Below, piece after piece: positions 44,096 through 56,075 of a DNA stretch of 64,000 bases. Where the stretch lies: assembly GCF_011047315.1 (NCBI RefSeq), contig NZ_CP049259.1:248001-312000 (forward strand). The letters are read 5' to 3'. The DNA comes from Altererythrobacter sp. BO-6 (GTDB lineage: Bacteria > Pseudomonadota > Alphaproteobacteria > Sphingomonadales > Sphingomonadaceae). Position numbers and translations under genes: made by a program. The notes beneath the pieces are model-generated. The model was not told the DNA's origin. It worked only from the letters and a program-made list of their open reading frames with translations, and did no database searches. The first letter of the stretch is position 1; each line of letters starts with the position of its first letter.

Positions 44096-45418
44096 GTGTC
44101 TGTGAGCAACACAGCACAATCCGCGTCGGGACCGAGCGACACGATCCACCCCTTCCGCATCGCGAATTTCCGTGCCTATTGGGCCAGTCGGCTCAGCATG
44201 ACGCTGGCACAATATGCCATGCTGCTGATCATTGGCTGGCAAACTTACAATCTCGCCCGTGATGACGGGATGAGCGTGGCTGGCGCATCGGGGCAACTGG
44301 CGCTGATCGGCCTACTGCAGTTTGTTCCGCTGTTCGTATTAACGCCCTTCGTCGGGCTGGCAGCGGACATTTTCGATCGACGCGGTCTGGGGCGGCTGAC
44401 AGTGCTGCTTCAGTTGGCTTGCGCGGCGACCCTTGCCTGGGTGACCTGGCAAGGCGTGGTCAGTATCCCGATCCTGTTTACGGTGGCGGTATTGCTGGGC
44501 ATCGCCCGCGCATTTGCTGGACCCGCCCTTTCCGCCCTCGCCCCCAACCTTGTGCCCAAGGCGATCCTGCCCAATGCCATCGCCCTGTCCAGCATATCTT
44601 GGCAGGTAGGGATGATCGTTGGGCCGTTTATCGGCGGCTACACCTATTCGCTTCTGCCGTTCCTGCCTTACCTGGTGGCGACCACGCTGTTCGGGGTGTC
44701 CGCGATCGCGCTCAGCCTGATTGGCAAGGTACCGCAGCCGCCGCTTCGCAAGGACCAGCGCCCGATCGGCCAGATGCTCGACGGTATTCGCTATGTCCGC
44801 CAGAACCGGATGGTGCTCGGCGCGATCACGCTGGACCTGTTCGCCGTGTTCCTGGCGGGCGCAACAGCGCTGTTCCCGGTCTATGCGCGCGACATCCTGC
44901 AAGTAGGGGAAACCGGGCTTGCCCAGCTGGCAATGGCGCCGGCGGCGGGTGCAGCTCTCACCGCGCTGTGGTTCAGCTTCCGCCCGCTCAAGAACAATGT
45001 CGGCCCCAAGATGCTGTGGGCGGTGTTCATATTCGGCCTCGCCACCGTCGTATTTGGCCTGTCCACATCGATGCCGCTGAGCCTGGCTATGCTGTTCATC
45101 GTCGGCGCGGCTGACATGTTCAGCGTCTATATCCGCCAGTCGCTGATCCAGCTGCACACGCCCGATGACAAACGCGGGCGCGTGTCCTCGGTCAGCCTGT
45201 TGACGATCAGCGCATCGAACGAATTCGGCGACTTCTTTTCGGGCAGCCTTGCCTTCCTGATCGGGCCGGTTGCCGCCGTAGTCACCGGCGGTGCGGGCGC
45301 GATCGTTACAGTTGCGCTGTGGAGCAAGCTTTTCCCTGTGCTAAGGACTACGAAGACTTTCGACCCACCGGATGAGGTCGCGCTACAGCATCACCGGCAC
45401 AATTCTCAGGAGGCCTGA
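44096..45418 (+). CDS. MFS transporter (MFS_3/transmembrane secretion effector type)
   Basis: A 440-residue twelve-helix permease. [16 protein letters not shown] and [20 protein letters not shown] (the loop 2-3 signature G-x-x-x-D-R-x-G-R) are typical of the MFS_3 branch, which includes siderophore and drug exporters. The GTG at 44096 is the first start; GTG 44102 is possible. cysK follows after one base. Confidence 0.85.
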   Translation: MSVSNTAQSASGPSDTIHPFRIANFRAYWASRLSMTLAQYAMLLIIGWQTYNLARDDGMSVAGASGQLALIGLLQFVPLFVLTPFVGLAADIFDRRGLGRLTVLLQLACAATLAWVTWQGVVSIPILFTVAVLLGIARAFAGPALSALAPNLVPKAILPNAIALSSISWQVGMIVGPFIGGYTYSLLPFLPYLVATTLFGVSAIALSLIGKVPQPPLRKDQRPIGQMLDGIRYVRQNRMVLGAITLDLFAVFLAGATALFPVYARDILQVGETGLAQLAMAPAAGAALTALWFSFRPLKNNVGPKMLWAVFIFGLATVVFGLSTSMPLSLAMLFIVGAADMFSVYIRQSLIQLHTPDDKRGRVSSVSLLTISASNEFGDFFSGSLAFLIGPVAAVVTGGAGAIVTVALWSKLFPVLRTTKTFDPPDEVALQHHRHNSQEA

Positions 45419-45419
45419 C

Positions 45420-46340
45420 ATGAAAGCCGCAAACATCCTCGCCACCATCGGTGGCACGCCCCATATCCGCCTTGCGCGCATGTTTCCCGATCATGAAGTG
45501 TGGGTGAAATCAGAACGGGCCAATCCCGGCGGTTCGATCAAGGATCGGATCGGCCTGGCCATGATCGAGGATGCCGAGGCATCCGGCGCGCTCAAGCCGG
45601 GAGGCACCATTATCGAACCGACCAGTGGCAACACCGGAATCGGCCTGGCGATGGTGGCCGCGGTCAAGGGCTACAAGCTGATCCTGGTCATGCCCGAATC
45701 GATGTCGCTGGAGCGGCGCCGCCTGATGCTCGCCTATGGCGCCAGCTTCGACCTTACGCCCAAGGAAAAAGGTATGAAAGGCGCGATCGAGCGCGCCACG
45801 GAACTCGTGGAGCAGACCCCGCACTCATGGATGCCCAGCCAGTTTGACAATGATGCCAACTGGAAGGTCCATGTGCGTACGACGGCGAAGGAAATCCTGG
45901 CGGATTTTGCAGACGACCCGATCGACGTGCTGATCACCGGCGTCGGCACCGGCGGGCACCTGACCGGCTGTGCCGAAGAGCTCAAGCGCCACTGGTCAGG
46001 CATGAAAGCCTATGCGGTCGAGCCCTCGCTCTCGCCGGTCATCAGCGGCGGCCAGCCCGGCCCGCATCCGATCCAGGGGATTGGTGCCGGCTTCATTCCC
46101 GGCAATCTGCACACCCAGTCGATCGACGGCGCGATCCAGGTCGACCCCGAAGATGCCAAGGAAATGGCCCGCCGTTGCGCCCGCGAGGAGGGCATGCTGG
46201 TCGGCATTTCAAGCGGTGCGACCTTGGCCGCCATCGCCAAGAAGCTGCCTGATCTTGCCCCTGAGAGCCGTGTGCTCGGCTTCAATTACGATACCGGCGA
46301 GCGTTACCTTTCGGTGCCGGACTTCCTGCCAGTCGAATGA
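45420..46340 (+). CDS. cysK: Cysteine synthase A
   Basis: A 306-residue PLP enzyme of fold type II that makes cysteine from O-acetylserine and sulfide. PLP Lys is in NPGGSIKDR (residue 41), the substrate loop is PTSGNTG, the phosphate cup is [10 protein letters not shown], and GISSGA binds near the ring N. It overlaps the following hydrolase gene by four bases and follows the MFS gene without a gap, so the three are likely co-transcribed. Confidence 0.93.
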   Translation: MKAANILATIGGTPHIRLARMFPDHEVWVKSERANPGGSIKDRIGLAMIEDAEASGALKPGGTIIEPTSGNTGIGLAMVAAVKGYKLILVMPESMSLERRRLMLAYGASFDLTPKEKGMKGAIERATELVEQTPHSWMPSQFDNDANWKVHVRTTAKEILADFADDPIDVLITGVGTGGHLTGCAEELKRHWSGMKAYAVEPSLSPVISGGQPGPHPIQGIGAGFIPGNLHTQSIDGAIQVDPEDAKEMARRCAREEGMLVGISSGATLAAIAKKLPDLAPESRVLGFNYDTGERYLSVPDFLPVE

Positions 46341-47032
46341 GTTTCGAACGGATCGAATATCGCGACGGGGACACGCCGCTGACCGGGTTGCTGGTGCGCC
46401 CGGCGGGGATTCCTCGCGCGGCGGTTGCGGTGTTCCCTACCTTCATGAACACAACGCCAGGCGTTGAAGCAAAGGCACGTGCGCTCGCGGCCGCAGGTTA
46501 CACCGCGCTGATTGCCGATTTCTATGGGCCCGAAACGCCCCATGATTTCGATTCCGCCAACGCAGCGATGATGCGCCTCCGCGCCGATCCGGTCGCCATG
46601 CGCCAACGCCTTGCTGCCACGCTCGACATCCTGCGCGATCTGGAACCCGGACTGCCAATGGCCGCGATCGGTTTCTGCCTCGGCGGCATGGCAGTGCTGG
46701 AACTGGCACGCGAGGGCCAGGACCTGGCCCTGGTCGCCAGCTTCCACGGCCTGTTGCAGACACCCTTGCCCGCCAGGCAGCCCATCAAGCCGCGGATCCT
46801 GGTCTGCCATGGCGATGTCGATTTCCTTGTCCCTCGCAGCCATGTGATGGGCTTCTGGGAAGAAATGGACGCCGTGGGGGCGGATTGGCACTTTCACAGC
46901 TATGCCAGCGTGGATCACGGCTTCACCAACCCGCTGACACCTGCTGGCGCGCCCAATCCGGCATACAACGCCAGCGCCGACCGGCAGAGCTGGGCCGCAC
47001 TGCTGGAACTGCTCGACGAAGTGCTGGGCTGA
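46337..47032 (+). CDS. Dienelactone hydrolase family protein
   Basis: A 231-residue alpha/beta hydrolase with Cys nucleophile in GFCLGGM (about residue 114), Asp in HGDVDFLVP, and His in VDHGFTNP: the C-D-H triad of the dienelactone hydrolase family. The natural substrate is unknown; many relatives act on lactones or thioesters. Coupled to cysK (ATGA overlap). Its stop abuts that of the convergent lipoprotein gene. Confidence 0.88.
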   Translation: MSFERIEYRDGDTPLTGLLVRPAGIPRAAVAVFPTFMNTTPGVEAKARALAAAGYTALIADFYGPETPHDFDSANAAMMRLRADPVAMRQRLAATLDILRDLEPGLPMAAIGFCLGGMAVLELAREGQDLALVASFHGLLQTPLPARQPIKPRILVCHGDVDFLVPRSHVMGFWEEMDAVGADWHFHSYASVDHGFTNPLTPAGAPNPAYNASADRQSWAALLELLDEVLG

Positions 47033-48382
47033 TCAGCGAACGGTTACAAATACGAAGCCAGTCGATTCTTCGCCATTTTGCGCGCGGCTTACATAGGTGA
47101 ACGACGATGGCCCAACGTAGTTATTTGCGCGTGCCAGCAGCACGGTACCATCAGCTGAAACCGAGACCGAAATTTGCGCGGAATTGAAATTTCCAACCGA
47201 TACCACCCGTGCAGTCTCTTGCCCCTGATAGAGCCGCCAATCGTTGCAAGCTGGTGAGCGCGTTAGGGGGTTGCTGCAACCGCTCATTGAAAGTGTGTAC
47301 GGCGTAGTCATATTCGCGCTAAGTTCGCGATAATCTGGCACGGCGATGAAACCGCCCACGTTCGGGGCAGCGAAAATCGTAAAACGGCCTGCCTCATTGC
47401 GGATATCGGTGTCAGTGATAGCCGAGATCCGCGCTGCCTCCGGGTTGGGCCACTGACTTCCCAGGATTTTGAGTTCAGGAAGGATATAAAAACGAAAAGC
47501 ATAGGCCCAGCCACGAGCGCTATCTGCATTGTTGATCCGGTATGGCATGGTAGCGAAATATCGCGCAAGCAGCGTGCTCATCGCAGTCAGTTGTTCAGGT
47601 GGCTTCCCCTGAGCCTCACGGCTTTTTTCGAGCACCGCGCGGACTACCGAAGCATCTCTCAGGTTCGCGCTTCCACCCGCGGCGATCACCTGAGCGAGAT
47701 AACGCGACGACTCTTCCAACGGAACACTGTAGTCGACCGGATCGCCATTGGTGTCCTTGGCGATTGCCGCTAATGCCAGCAGTTCGAGATTGACCGTGAT
47801 AAGGCGTGCCGCGTCGTTCCTGATTTCGCTATTGCTGTTTGAAAGGTTAGCTACCGGATCAAACGTTAGTAGCCCCGTTTCGGGACGCAAGATCTCGACT
47901 CCACGATCCAAACCCAGCGCCGATCTCGCCGCCTGTTCACTGACTCCAGAATCAATGAGTGTAGTAAGTGGTGACACAATGGTTGCCCCCGCGGGCGCGC
48001 TCAAGCCGGTATAAACCAGCCCTGTTATGGCATCGACCCCAAGCGAGGCGCGCAACCTTGTCGAAGCGGTGGAAGGCAATGTGCCGCTGATAGCCGTTGT
48101 TAAACCCACACCAAAGGAGCCTTGCAACGTCGTGCGGGTTGATGCGTCACCCGGCCCGAATTGCCCGTCACCACTCGTATCCAGATCAATGACGGAAATC
48201 AGCCCCCCTGCCCCGGCGGCGCTGAACGCAACCGCGGGTGTCGGGGTTGGCGTGGGAGTGGGAGTGGGAGCAGGCGCCCCGCCGCCACCCGGCGGGCTGC
48301 CTGAGCCGCCGCCTCCGCCGCATGCGGCAAGCAGCGCCAAAGGCGCGACAAACGCAACGCCGCGCATCAAGCGACCAAACAT
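47033..48382 (-). CDS. Large lipoprotein of unknown function
   Basis: A 449-residue protein with lipobox LAAC (residue 21), then a Gly-rich run and a PT-repeat linker (APAPTPTPTPTPTPAV) that spaces the body from the membrane. The body begins FSAAGAGGLISVIDLDTSGD and is probably beta-rich with a helical middle (about 170-290). No family recognised. The ATG at 48382 follows GGAG at 10 bp. The PT repeats are encoded by a GTGGGA-like tandem at about 48245-48275, a possible slippage site. Confidence 0.7.
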   Translation of the reverse strand: MFGRLMRGVAFVAPLALLAACGGGGGSGSPPGGGGAPAPTPTPTPTPTPAVAFSAAGAGGLISVIDLDTSGDGQFGPGDASTRTTLQGSFGVGLTTAISGTLPSTASTRLRASLGVDAITGLVYTGLSAPAGATIVSPLTTLIDSGVSEQAARSALGLDRGVEILRPETGLLTFDPVANLSNSNSEIRNDAARLITVNLELLALAAIAKDTNGDPVDYSVPLEESSRYLAQVIAAGGSANLRDASVVRAVLEKSREAQGKPPEQLTAMSTLLARYFATMPYRINNADSARGWAYAFRFYILPELKILGSQWPNPEAARISAITDTDIRNEAGRFTIFAAPNVGGFIAVPDYRELSANMTTPYTLSMSGCSNPLTRSPACNDWRLYQGQETARVVSVGNFNSAQISVSVSADGTVLLARANNYVGPSSFTYVSRAQNGEESTGFVFVTVR

Positions 48383-48554
48383 CCTCTTTTTCTCCGGGAA
48401 AGTGCTGTGACCGGTGAGTAGTATCGTATTATGCAACATTGCGGTCGGTACCGCGGACCGTGACTATTATCGCGCCCAAGCGTCGTACTAGTACATCGCG
48501 AAGCGCGAACGCTTGGCTGGCCTTGGCTTGGCCTCACCCCTCCACAACGAGCAA

Positions 48555-48582
48555 ACCGGGCGCCTTTCGATCGGCGCCCGGT
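48555..48582 (-). terminator. Terminator after the acyl-CoA dehydrogenase gene
   Basis: Perfect ten-base stem ACCGGGCGCC / GGCGCCCGGT with an eight-base loop, 47 bp beyond the stop. On the minus strand TTTGCTCGTT follows. Confidence 0.7.
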
Positions 48583-48628
48583 CGTCGCTTTGAAGATCGA
48601 CCTTAATTCGGCCGCTCTTCCAACGGGA

Positions 48629-50434
<1,806 letters not shown>

Positions 50435-50459
50435 CTGCGTGTCCTTGGTTCTTGGTCGT

Positions 50460-50936
50460 TTAAGTTCGGGCCGGGCCGATTAGCCCAGATCCAGCGTTTC
50501 GATCTGTTTGATGAATTCGCTGAGTTCCTTGATTGACGAGATCGATGTCGGCACGTTGCTGACGCAGCTTTGCGACATGCGCCTTGCACTTCTCGACAGT
50601 GACGCGGCGCTGCTCGACCCGGCCATCGCCAAGGTCGTACAGGTCGATCATCTCGCGAATTTCGTTGAGGCTGAAGCCGACGTTCTTGGCCCGCATTATC
50701 CAGGCGAGCCGCGCACGATCCCGCTTGGAATAGACGCGGGTTAGCCCGACCCTAGCGGGAGAGATCAAACCCTCGTCTTCGTAGAAACGAAGCGCACGGG
50801 CGGTGCAATCAAACTCCGATGTCAGGTCAGAAATCGTATATTGCTCGCGCGCCAGCTTGTCGGGGCGATCGATATGCGCGCCGGCGTGCTTGGTATCGCC
50901 ATTGGCAGGTGTCGGATGAGCATGTGCAGTAGCCAT
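50460..50936 (-). CDS. MerR family regulator, C-terminus altered by a frameshift
   Basis: MerR-type activator/repressor. The winged helix is at about 30-100: YTISDLTSEFDCTARALRFY, then YSKRDRARLAWIMRAKNVGF. The normal end of this group is in another frame: IKELSEFIKQIETLDLG with TAA at 50480. The frame shifts at about 50538-50544, where the minus strand reads GATCTCGTCAATCAAG; removing one base restores RADID-xx-IKELSEF. As written the last 26 residues (LVNQGTQRIHQT onward) are abnormal. The gene lies directly upstream of the acyl-CoA dehydrogenase gene and probably controls it. The corrected length is 151 residues. Confidence 0.8.
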   Translation of the reverse strand: MATAHAHPTPANGDTKHAGAHIDRPDKLAREQYTISDLTSEFDCTARALRFYEDEGLISPARVGLTRVYSKRDRARLAWIMRAKNVGFSLNEIREMIDLYDLGDGRVEQRRVTVEKCKAHVAKLRQQRADIDLVNQGTQRIHQTDRNAGSGLIGPART

Positions 50937-50967
50937 AAACCGCGCATAGCTTACCTTTACGTTAGCG

Positions 50968-51333
50968 TCAAGCATTGACCCTTACGAGAGCACCGTCTTC
51001 CAGGCGGCGATAGAAACACGAGACCGCCCCTGTGTGGCAGGCTGGACCGGCTGGCTCGGCCCGCACCAGCAAAGCGTCCTGGTCGCAATCGACCAGGATA
51101 TCGATAACGCGCAGCACGTTCCCGGAGCTCTCGCCCTTCTTCCAGAGCGCTTGGCGCGACCGAGACCAGAAATGGGTAAAGCCGGTCTCAATCGTTGCCT
51201 CAAGCGCATCGCGATTCATGAAGGCGACCATCAAGACTTTGTGAGAATCGGCATCGCATACAACTGCCGTAAGCAAGCCGTTGGCATCAAACTTGGGTTG
51301 GAACTTGAGCGTGCGATCTGCAGGCTCGCCCAT
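50968..51333 (-). CDS. hisI: Phosphoribosyl-AMP cyclohydrolase
   Basis: A 121-residue histidine-pathway enzyme that opens the purine ring of PR-AMP. Zinc ligands are in GPACHTGAVSCFYR and the Mg/Asp site in VDCDQDALLV; WSRSRQALWKKGE is the phosphate-binding region. It has no HisE domain. The ATG at 51333 begins the conserved part; the frame extends to 51429. The neighbouring his genes are not present. Confidence 0.9.
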   Translation of the reverse strand: MGEPADRTLKFQPKFDANGLLTAVVCDADSHKVLMVAFMNRDALEATIETGFTHFWSRSRQALWKKGESSGNVLRVIDILVDCDQDALLVRAEPAGPACHTGAVSCFYRRLEDGALVRVNA

Positions 51334-51680
51334 CTCGCTTGCGACTGACAATCGGAATTCCTTCGGTGAACGGGTATTTAGTTGCGACAGCTTGTTGCAG
51401 GATAACCACAGATAACAGCCAAAATCCACAGGCTGGCCGATTCAGGCTTTGATCTTTGCCATCAAAGTGAGACCAAGCGCCTGCGGGTTTTGACCTGCAC
51501 ACCGAAAGCCGGTGCTAACGCGCCAGGTTCAGGGGGCGATCGGAATGCAGCTCTCCACAAAAGGGTTGAGCGCTTTCGATCAAACGATGAGGGATAGGAC
51601 CCGGATGGCCAAAAGGGGGGTGGCCATCTTAGCTTCTTGTGAAGCGGGTTCGCGAAAATTCGTCACGTGGCGCCCGGGGT
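51334..51680. other. Intergenic region with a strong hairpin
   Basis: About 347 bp without a real gene. A perfect seven-base stem GATGGCC / GGCCATC (51604-51628) with a G-rich loop (AAAAGGGGGGT) stands out. Sequences near 51410-51435 resemble weak DnaA boxes but none is exact. A small RNA is possible; no known family was recognised. Confidence 0.4.
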
Positions 51681-51697
51681 CTAACCGACCCCGGGCG
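51671..51697 (-). terminator. Hairpin overlapping the comF stop codon
   Basis: Perfect eleven-base stem CGCCCGGGGTC / GACCCCGGGCG with loop TAACC. The comF stop TAG (51681-51683) lies in the loop edge, so the stem includes the last codons. On the + strand TTATGTTTT follows, so it may act in both directions. Confidence 0.6.
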
Positions 51698-52499
51698 TTA
51701 TGTTTTCCGGGCCAGCACCTGAGTCGAACGCTGCGGTATCACCGTGCAGTGCTTCGTCCATGACGCGTGCAAAACAGCTGATCCGAACCGACGATGCACC
51801 CGCCTTAAGCAACAGCGCAACGCACGTGCCGCTTGTTGCCCCACTGGTCAGGACATCATCGACCAAAATGATTTCGCGGCCTTTGATCAGGTGCTTGCGC
51901 GAAGGATTAAGCGCAATCGCACCGCTCAGCGTGCGTTGCCGGGCGCGGCGGGTCATGCCGCCAAGCATCGGGGTCGATTTCGTGCGCAACAGAGCGTCAA
52001 CCATCAGTTCACCCTTGCCCTGGCGAGCCAGCTCACGTGCCAGCAGTGCCGACTGGTTGAACCCGCGCCGCCAAAGCCGCCAGCGATGAAGCGGCACCGG
52101 CACCAGCAGCGGCAGTCGTCCCTCTGCTTGCGGCAGTTTGGCCGCCATAAGTCGCGCCAATTGCGGGGCCAACGCAATCCGATGGCCGTGCTTGAAAGAC
52201 AATAGCAGCTTGCGCGAGGCATCATTGTAGATCGTCGCCGCGGCGATCCCGGCATGGCGCGGGGGATCGGCGAGGCAAGGCGCGCATGTCGCTCCATCGC
52301 TACCCGGAGGCATCGGCCGGGAGCAGCTGGCGCAGGCTGGCTCGCCCGGGATTACCAGCTGCCCCCAGCAACCGGTACAAAGGCCGCCCTGCGCTGCGGT
52401 CGCTTCCCCGCACAGGGGGCAGCGTGGCGGAAAGACCAAGTCCACCAGCGGCGCAAACGCATGCGCAAGCGAAGCAGAAATCCTGTCTGCGCGACCCAT
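51681..52499 (-). CDS. comF: ComF family phosphoribosyltransferase-like protein
   Basis: A 272-residue protein. The N-terminal zinc ribbon has paired cysteines (FPPRCPLCGEA, CTGCW, CASC, CAPC). The C-terminal type I PRTase domain has the PRPP loop IILVDDVLTSGATSG. ComF is needed for natural transformation in several bacteria; in alphaproteobacteria the biochemical role is open. The ATG at 52499 is chosen because longer forms overlap the divergent methyltransferase start. Confidence 0.88.
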   Translation of the reverse strand: MGRADRISASLAHAFAPLVDLVFPPRCPLCGEATAAQGGLCTGCWGQLVIPGEPACASCSRPMPPGSDGATCAPCLADPPRHAGIAAATIYNDASRKLLLSFKHGHRIALAPQLARLMAAKLPQAEGRLPLLVPVPLHRWRLWRRGFNQSALLARELARQGKGELMVDALLRTKSTPMLGGMTRRARQRTLSGAIALNPSRKHLIKGREIILVDDVLTSGATSGTCVALLLKAGASSVRISCFARVMDEALHGDTAAFDSGAGPENITPGVG

Positions 52500-52553
52500 C
52501 TTTACTTGCTGCACCTCTTGCGCGGCGCTGGCAAGCGGGGCACTGCGCCTGGC

Positions 52554-53288
52554 ATGAACCGCGTTCCGCAAATCTTCTCCAGCCAAAGGCGCGATATGCG
52601 CACGGCGCGTGCAGCGACGTTATCCCGGCAAGAGGGCACTACCAGCTGGCTGCACGACGAATTGCAGCGAGATGTCCTCGAACGGCTAGACTTCATGCGG
52701 TTCGAACCAAACCGCTCGCTCATTATCGGCCAGCATGCGCGCCGATTCGCGGGTGACATAGCCGGCGAAGCCGTTGCCCTCACCTCACCCGACGAAGAGC
52801 AGCCGCTGCCCGGCGGGCCTTATGACCTGATCGTCAGCCATGCCCGGCTCGACACGGTCAACGACCTGCCCGGTGCGCTGATCCACCTCCGCCATGCCAT
52901 CTCCCCCGGCGGGCTGATGATCGCGCAGATCATAGGTGCAGGCAGTTTGCCAAGCTTGCGGCAGGTCATGCATGCCGCCGACGGTGATCGGTCGGCCGCG
53001 CGCATCCACCCGCAGATCGATGACCGCGCCGCATCCGCATTGATGCAGCGCGCCGGATTCGCCAAACAGGTGGTCGACACGCATAAGCTCACGGTGCGCT
53101 ATCGCTCGTTCGAGCGGCTTGTGGCCGACCTGCGCGAACAGGCACTGACATCGGTGCTGTTATCGCCCGCGCCCTATGTAGGAAAGGCCGGGCTGGCCCG
53201 CGCGCGCGCCGCGTTCGAGGAACTGCGCGACGCGGAAGGAAAGGTCGCCGAGACCTTCCAGATCCTGACCCTGACCGGCTGGCGATAG
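52554..53288 (+). CDS. Class I SAM-dependent methyltransferase (BioC-like)
   Basis: A 244-residue methyltransferase of the type commonly found divergent from comF in sphingomonads. The SAM-binding fold is seen as SLIIGQHARRFAGDIA (weakened glycine motif), then GPYDLIVSHARLDTVNDLPG and LRHAISPGGLMIAQIIG. The glycine-rich loop is atypical, so activity on SAM is likely but not certain. It ends 3 bp from the convergent ppdK stop. Confidence 0.78.
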   Translation: MNRVPQIFSSQRRDMRTARAATLSRQEGTTSWLHDELQRDVLERLDFMRFEPNRSLIIGQHARRFAGDIAGEAVALTSPDEEQPLPGGPYDLIVSHARLDTVNDLPGALIHLRHAISPGGLMIAQIIGAGSLPSLRQVMHAADGDRSAARIHPQIDDRAASALMQRAGFAKQVVDTHKLTVRYRSFERLVADLREQALTSVLLSPAPYVGKAGLARARAAFEELRDAEGKVAETFQILTLTGWR

Positions 53289-53291
53289 GCC

Positions 53292-55955
53292 TTACTTGAG
53301 GGCCGCCTGAGCCGCTGCCAACCGCGCGATCGGAACGCGATAGGGCGAGGCTGACACGTAATCGAGGCCGACCTTTTCGCAGAAGGCGATGCTCGCCGGG
53401 TCGCCGCCATGCTCGCCGCAAATGCCCAGCTTGATGTCGGGCCGGGTTGCCCTGCCCCGCTCCGCCGCCAGCTCGACCAGCTGACCGACACCTTCGATAT
53501 CCAAGCTGACGAACGGATCGCGCGGGAAAATCCCCTTGTCGACATAGGGCGCAAGGAAGCGCGCCGAATCGTCGCGGCTCACGCCCAGCGTCGTCTGCGT
53601 CAGGTCGTTGGTGCCGAAGCTGAAGAAGGCGCCTTCCTCTGCGATCTCTCCCGCCATCAGCGCCGCTCGTGGCAGTTCGATCATCGTGCCCACGAGATAG
53701 TCTACCGGGCAGCCGGTTTCCTCGAACACCTGTTTCGCCACCCGGTCCACCAGCGCCTTGAGCAGTTCGAGCTCGCGCTTGGTCGCGACCAGCGGGATCA
53801 TGATCTCCGGCACCGGAGTTTCGCCGGAACCTTTGGCCACTTCGCACGCCGCCTCGAAGATTGCGCGCGCCTGCATCTCGTAGATTTCGGGGAAAGTGAT
53901 CCCCAGGCGGCAGCCGCGATGGCCCAGCATCGGGTTGAATTCGTGCAGTTCACCCGCGCGCCGCTTCAAATGATCGACGCCCAGGCCGGTGGCATCGGCA
54001 AGCTCAGCAAAATCGGCGTCTTCATGCGGCAGGAATTCATGCAGCGGCGGGTCGAGCAGGCGGATCGTGCATGGCAGGCCCGCCATCACCTCGAAGATCT
54101 CGCGGAAGTCCGCGCGCTGTTCGGGCAGCAGCTCGGCCAGCGCAGCGCGGCGCGTCGCCTCGTTTTCAGCAAGGATCATCTGGCGCACCGCGCGGATCCG
54201 GCGCGCGTCGAAGAACATATGCTCGGTACGGCACAGCCCGATGCCCTCGGCGCCGAACTGGCGCGCCATGCGGCAGTCGGCCGGGGTCTCGGCATTGGTG
54301 CGCACCTTCATCCGGCGGTGCTGGTCGGCCCATTCCATCAGCGTGCCGAAATCGCCCGCCAGCTCGGGCTCGACAGTGCGCACTTCGCCTGCCATCACCT
54401 GCCCGTTGCTGCCATCGATGGTGATGACATCGCCCTCTTTCAGCTCGCGATTGCCGATCCGCAGCGTCTTGGACGCACGGTCGATCGAGACCGCAGAGGC
54501 CCCAGAGACGCAGGGCCGCCCCATCCCGCGCGCCACCACGGCGGCGTGGCTGGTCATCCCGCCGCGCGCGGTCAGGATACCCTGTGCGGCGTGCATGCCG
54601 TGGATGTCCTCTGGGCTGGTTTCGACCCGCACCAGGATCACTTTCTCGCTGCGCGCGGCAAATTGTTCGGCGGTGTCGGCGTCGAGCACGATCTTGCCCG
54701 AAGCCGCGCCGGGCGAAGCCGGCAGGCCGCTGGTCAGGATGTCGCGGTGCGCCTTGGGGTCGAGCGTAGGATGGAGCAACTGGTCCAGCGCCATCGGATC
54801 GACCCGCAGGATCGCGGTCTTCTCGTCGATCAGCCCTTCGCCGACCATATCGACCGCCATCTTCAGCGCCGCCTTGGCGGTGCGCTTGCCGCTGCGCGTC
54901 TGCAGCATCCACAGCTTGCCGCGCTCGACGGTAAATTCGATGTCCTGCATGTCCTTGTAGTGCCGCTCGAGCAGGTCGAACACGCGGGCGAGCTCGGCAT
55001 AGGCCTCGGGCATCGCCTCTTCCATCGAAAGCGGCTTGGCATTGGCGCGTTCGCGCGCCGCCTTGGTGAGGTATTGCGGCGTGCGGATGCCCGCCACCAC
55101 GTCCTCACCCTGCGCGTTGATGAGGTATTCGCCGTAATAGGCGCGCTCGCCCGTCGCCGGATCGCGGGTGAACGCAACGCCTGTGGCACTGGTGTCACCC
55201 ATATTGCCGAACACCATGGCCTGCACGTTGACAGCGGTGCCCCAGTCGGCCGGAATGTCGTTCAAGCGGCGATAGACCTTGGCGCGATCGCTTTCCCAGC
55301 TATCGAACACCGCGCGGATCGCACCCCACAGCTGTTCGGTCACATCCTGCGGGAACGGCGCGCCCAGCTCCTGCTCAACCAGCGCCTTGTACTCACTCAC
55401 CAGCGCCTGCCAGTCTTCGGCCTCAAGCTCGGTGTCGGCGTAATAGCCCTTGTCTTCCTTGGCGATTTCCAGCGCTTCCTCGAACAGGCCATGATCGAGC
55501 CCCAGCACCACGTCGGAATACATCTGGATGAAGCGGCGATAGCTGTCCCACGCAAAGCGCTCATCGCCCGAGGTCGCGGCCAGGCCCTGGACGGTCGCAT
55601 CGTTGAGGCCAAGGTTCAGCACCGTGTCCATCATGCCGGGCATGGAGACCCGTGCGCCAGACCGCACTGAAACCAGCAGCGGATCGGCGGCATCGCCGAA
55701 TGACTTGCCTACGGTCGCTTCGATATGCACCAGTGCATCGGCCACCTGCGCGCGCAGTTCGGAAGTGAATTCAGCGCCTTCCTGAAGGTACTTCACGCAT
55801 TCTTCGGTGGTGATTGTGAAGCCCGGCGGCACCGGCAGGCCGATGCTGGCCATTTCGGCCAGGTTCGCGCCCTTCCCGCCGGAAACGGTCTTGTCCTTCT
55901 GCCGCGGGTCGCTGTGATCCGCCGAACCGCCGAAAGTGTAGACCGTCTTGTTCAT
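53292..55955 (-). CDS. ppdK: Pyruvate, phosphate dikinase
   Basis: An 887-residue enzyme that interconverts pyruvate, ATP and Pi with PEP, AMP and PPi. The N-terminal ATP-grasp domain starts KTVSGGKGANLAEM. The phosphohistidine domain is GGMTSHAAVVARGMGRPCV with catalytic His. The C-terminal PEP-binding barrel has GLCRTEHMFF and GICGEHGGDP with the catalytic Cys. Start ATG 55955 is the one with the family N terminus MNKTVYTFGG. It follows glyS on the same strand. Confidence 0.95.
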   Translation of the reverse strand: MNKTVYTFGGSADHSDPRQKDKTVSGGKGANLAEMASIGLPVPPGFTITTEECVKYLQEGAEFTSELRAQVADALVHIEATVGKSFGDAADPLLVSVRSGARVSMPGMMDTVLNLGLNDATVQGLAATSGDERFAWDSYRRFIQMYSDVVLGLDHGLFEEALEIAKEDKGYYADTELEAEDWQALVSEYKALVEQELGAPFPQDVTEQLWGAIRAVFDSWESDRAKVYRRLNDIPADWGTAVNVQAMVFGNMGDTSATGVAFTRDPATGERAYYGEYLINAQGEDVVAGIRTPQYLTKAARERANAKPLSMEEAMPEAYAELARVFDLLERHYKDMQDIEFTVERGKLWMLQTRSGKRTAKAALKMAVDMVGEGLIDEKTAILRVDPMALDQLLHPTLDPKAHRDILTSGLPASPGAASGKIVLDADTAEQFAARSEKVILVRVETSPEDIHGMHAAQGILTARGGMTSHAAVVARGMGRPCVSGASAVSIDRASKTLRIGNRELKEGDVITIDGSNGQVMAGEVRTVEPELAGDFGTLMEWADQHRRMKVRTNAETPADCRMARQFGAEGIGLCRTEHMFFDARRIRAVRQMILAENEATRRAALAELLPEQRADFREIFEVMAGLPCTIRLLDPPLHEFLPHEDADFAELADATGLGVDHLKRRAGELHEFNPMLGHRGCRLGITFPEIYEMQARAIFEAACEVAKGSGETPVPEIMIPLVATKRELELLKALVDRVAKQVFEETGCPVDYLVGTMIELPRAALMAGEIAEEGAFFSFGTNDLTQTTLGVSRDDSARFLAPYVDKGIFPRDPFVSLDIEGVGQLVELAAERGRATRPDIKLGICGEHGGDPASIAFCEKVGLDYVSASPYRVPIARLAAAQAALK

Positions 55956-56075
55956 GCCCCTGCCCCCGCGATGGAACGGCGAAGGGGGTTTTTGAAAAAC
56001 TCCGAAGTCGATCCAAGCCATTCATTATGTTGCGCTTTCCTGCACCATATGGATCAATTCGTGTCACTTTTCAGT

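Noticed and set aside
48240..48280. Short tandem repeat as a possible CRISPR or VNTR locus
   Set aside because: It encodes the Pro-Thr linker of the lipoprotein; units are six bases without spacers.
51400..51440. DnaA boxes or a replication origin
   Set aside because: Only partial matches to TTATCCACA occur and no AT-rich unwinding region or origin-associated genes are near.
53409..55670. Very long open frame (753 codons) on the + strand
   Set aside because: It is antisense to ppdK over its whole length; its translation is rich in His/Arg/Gln without domains, as expected from the complement of GC-rich coding DNA.
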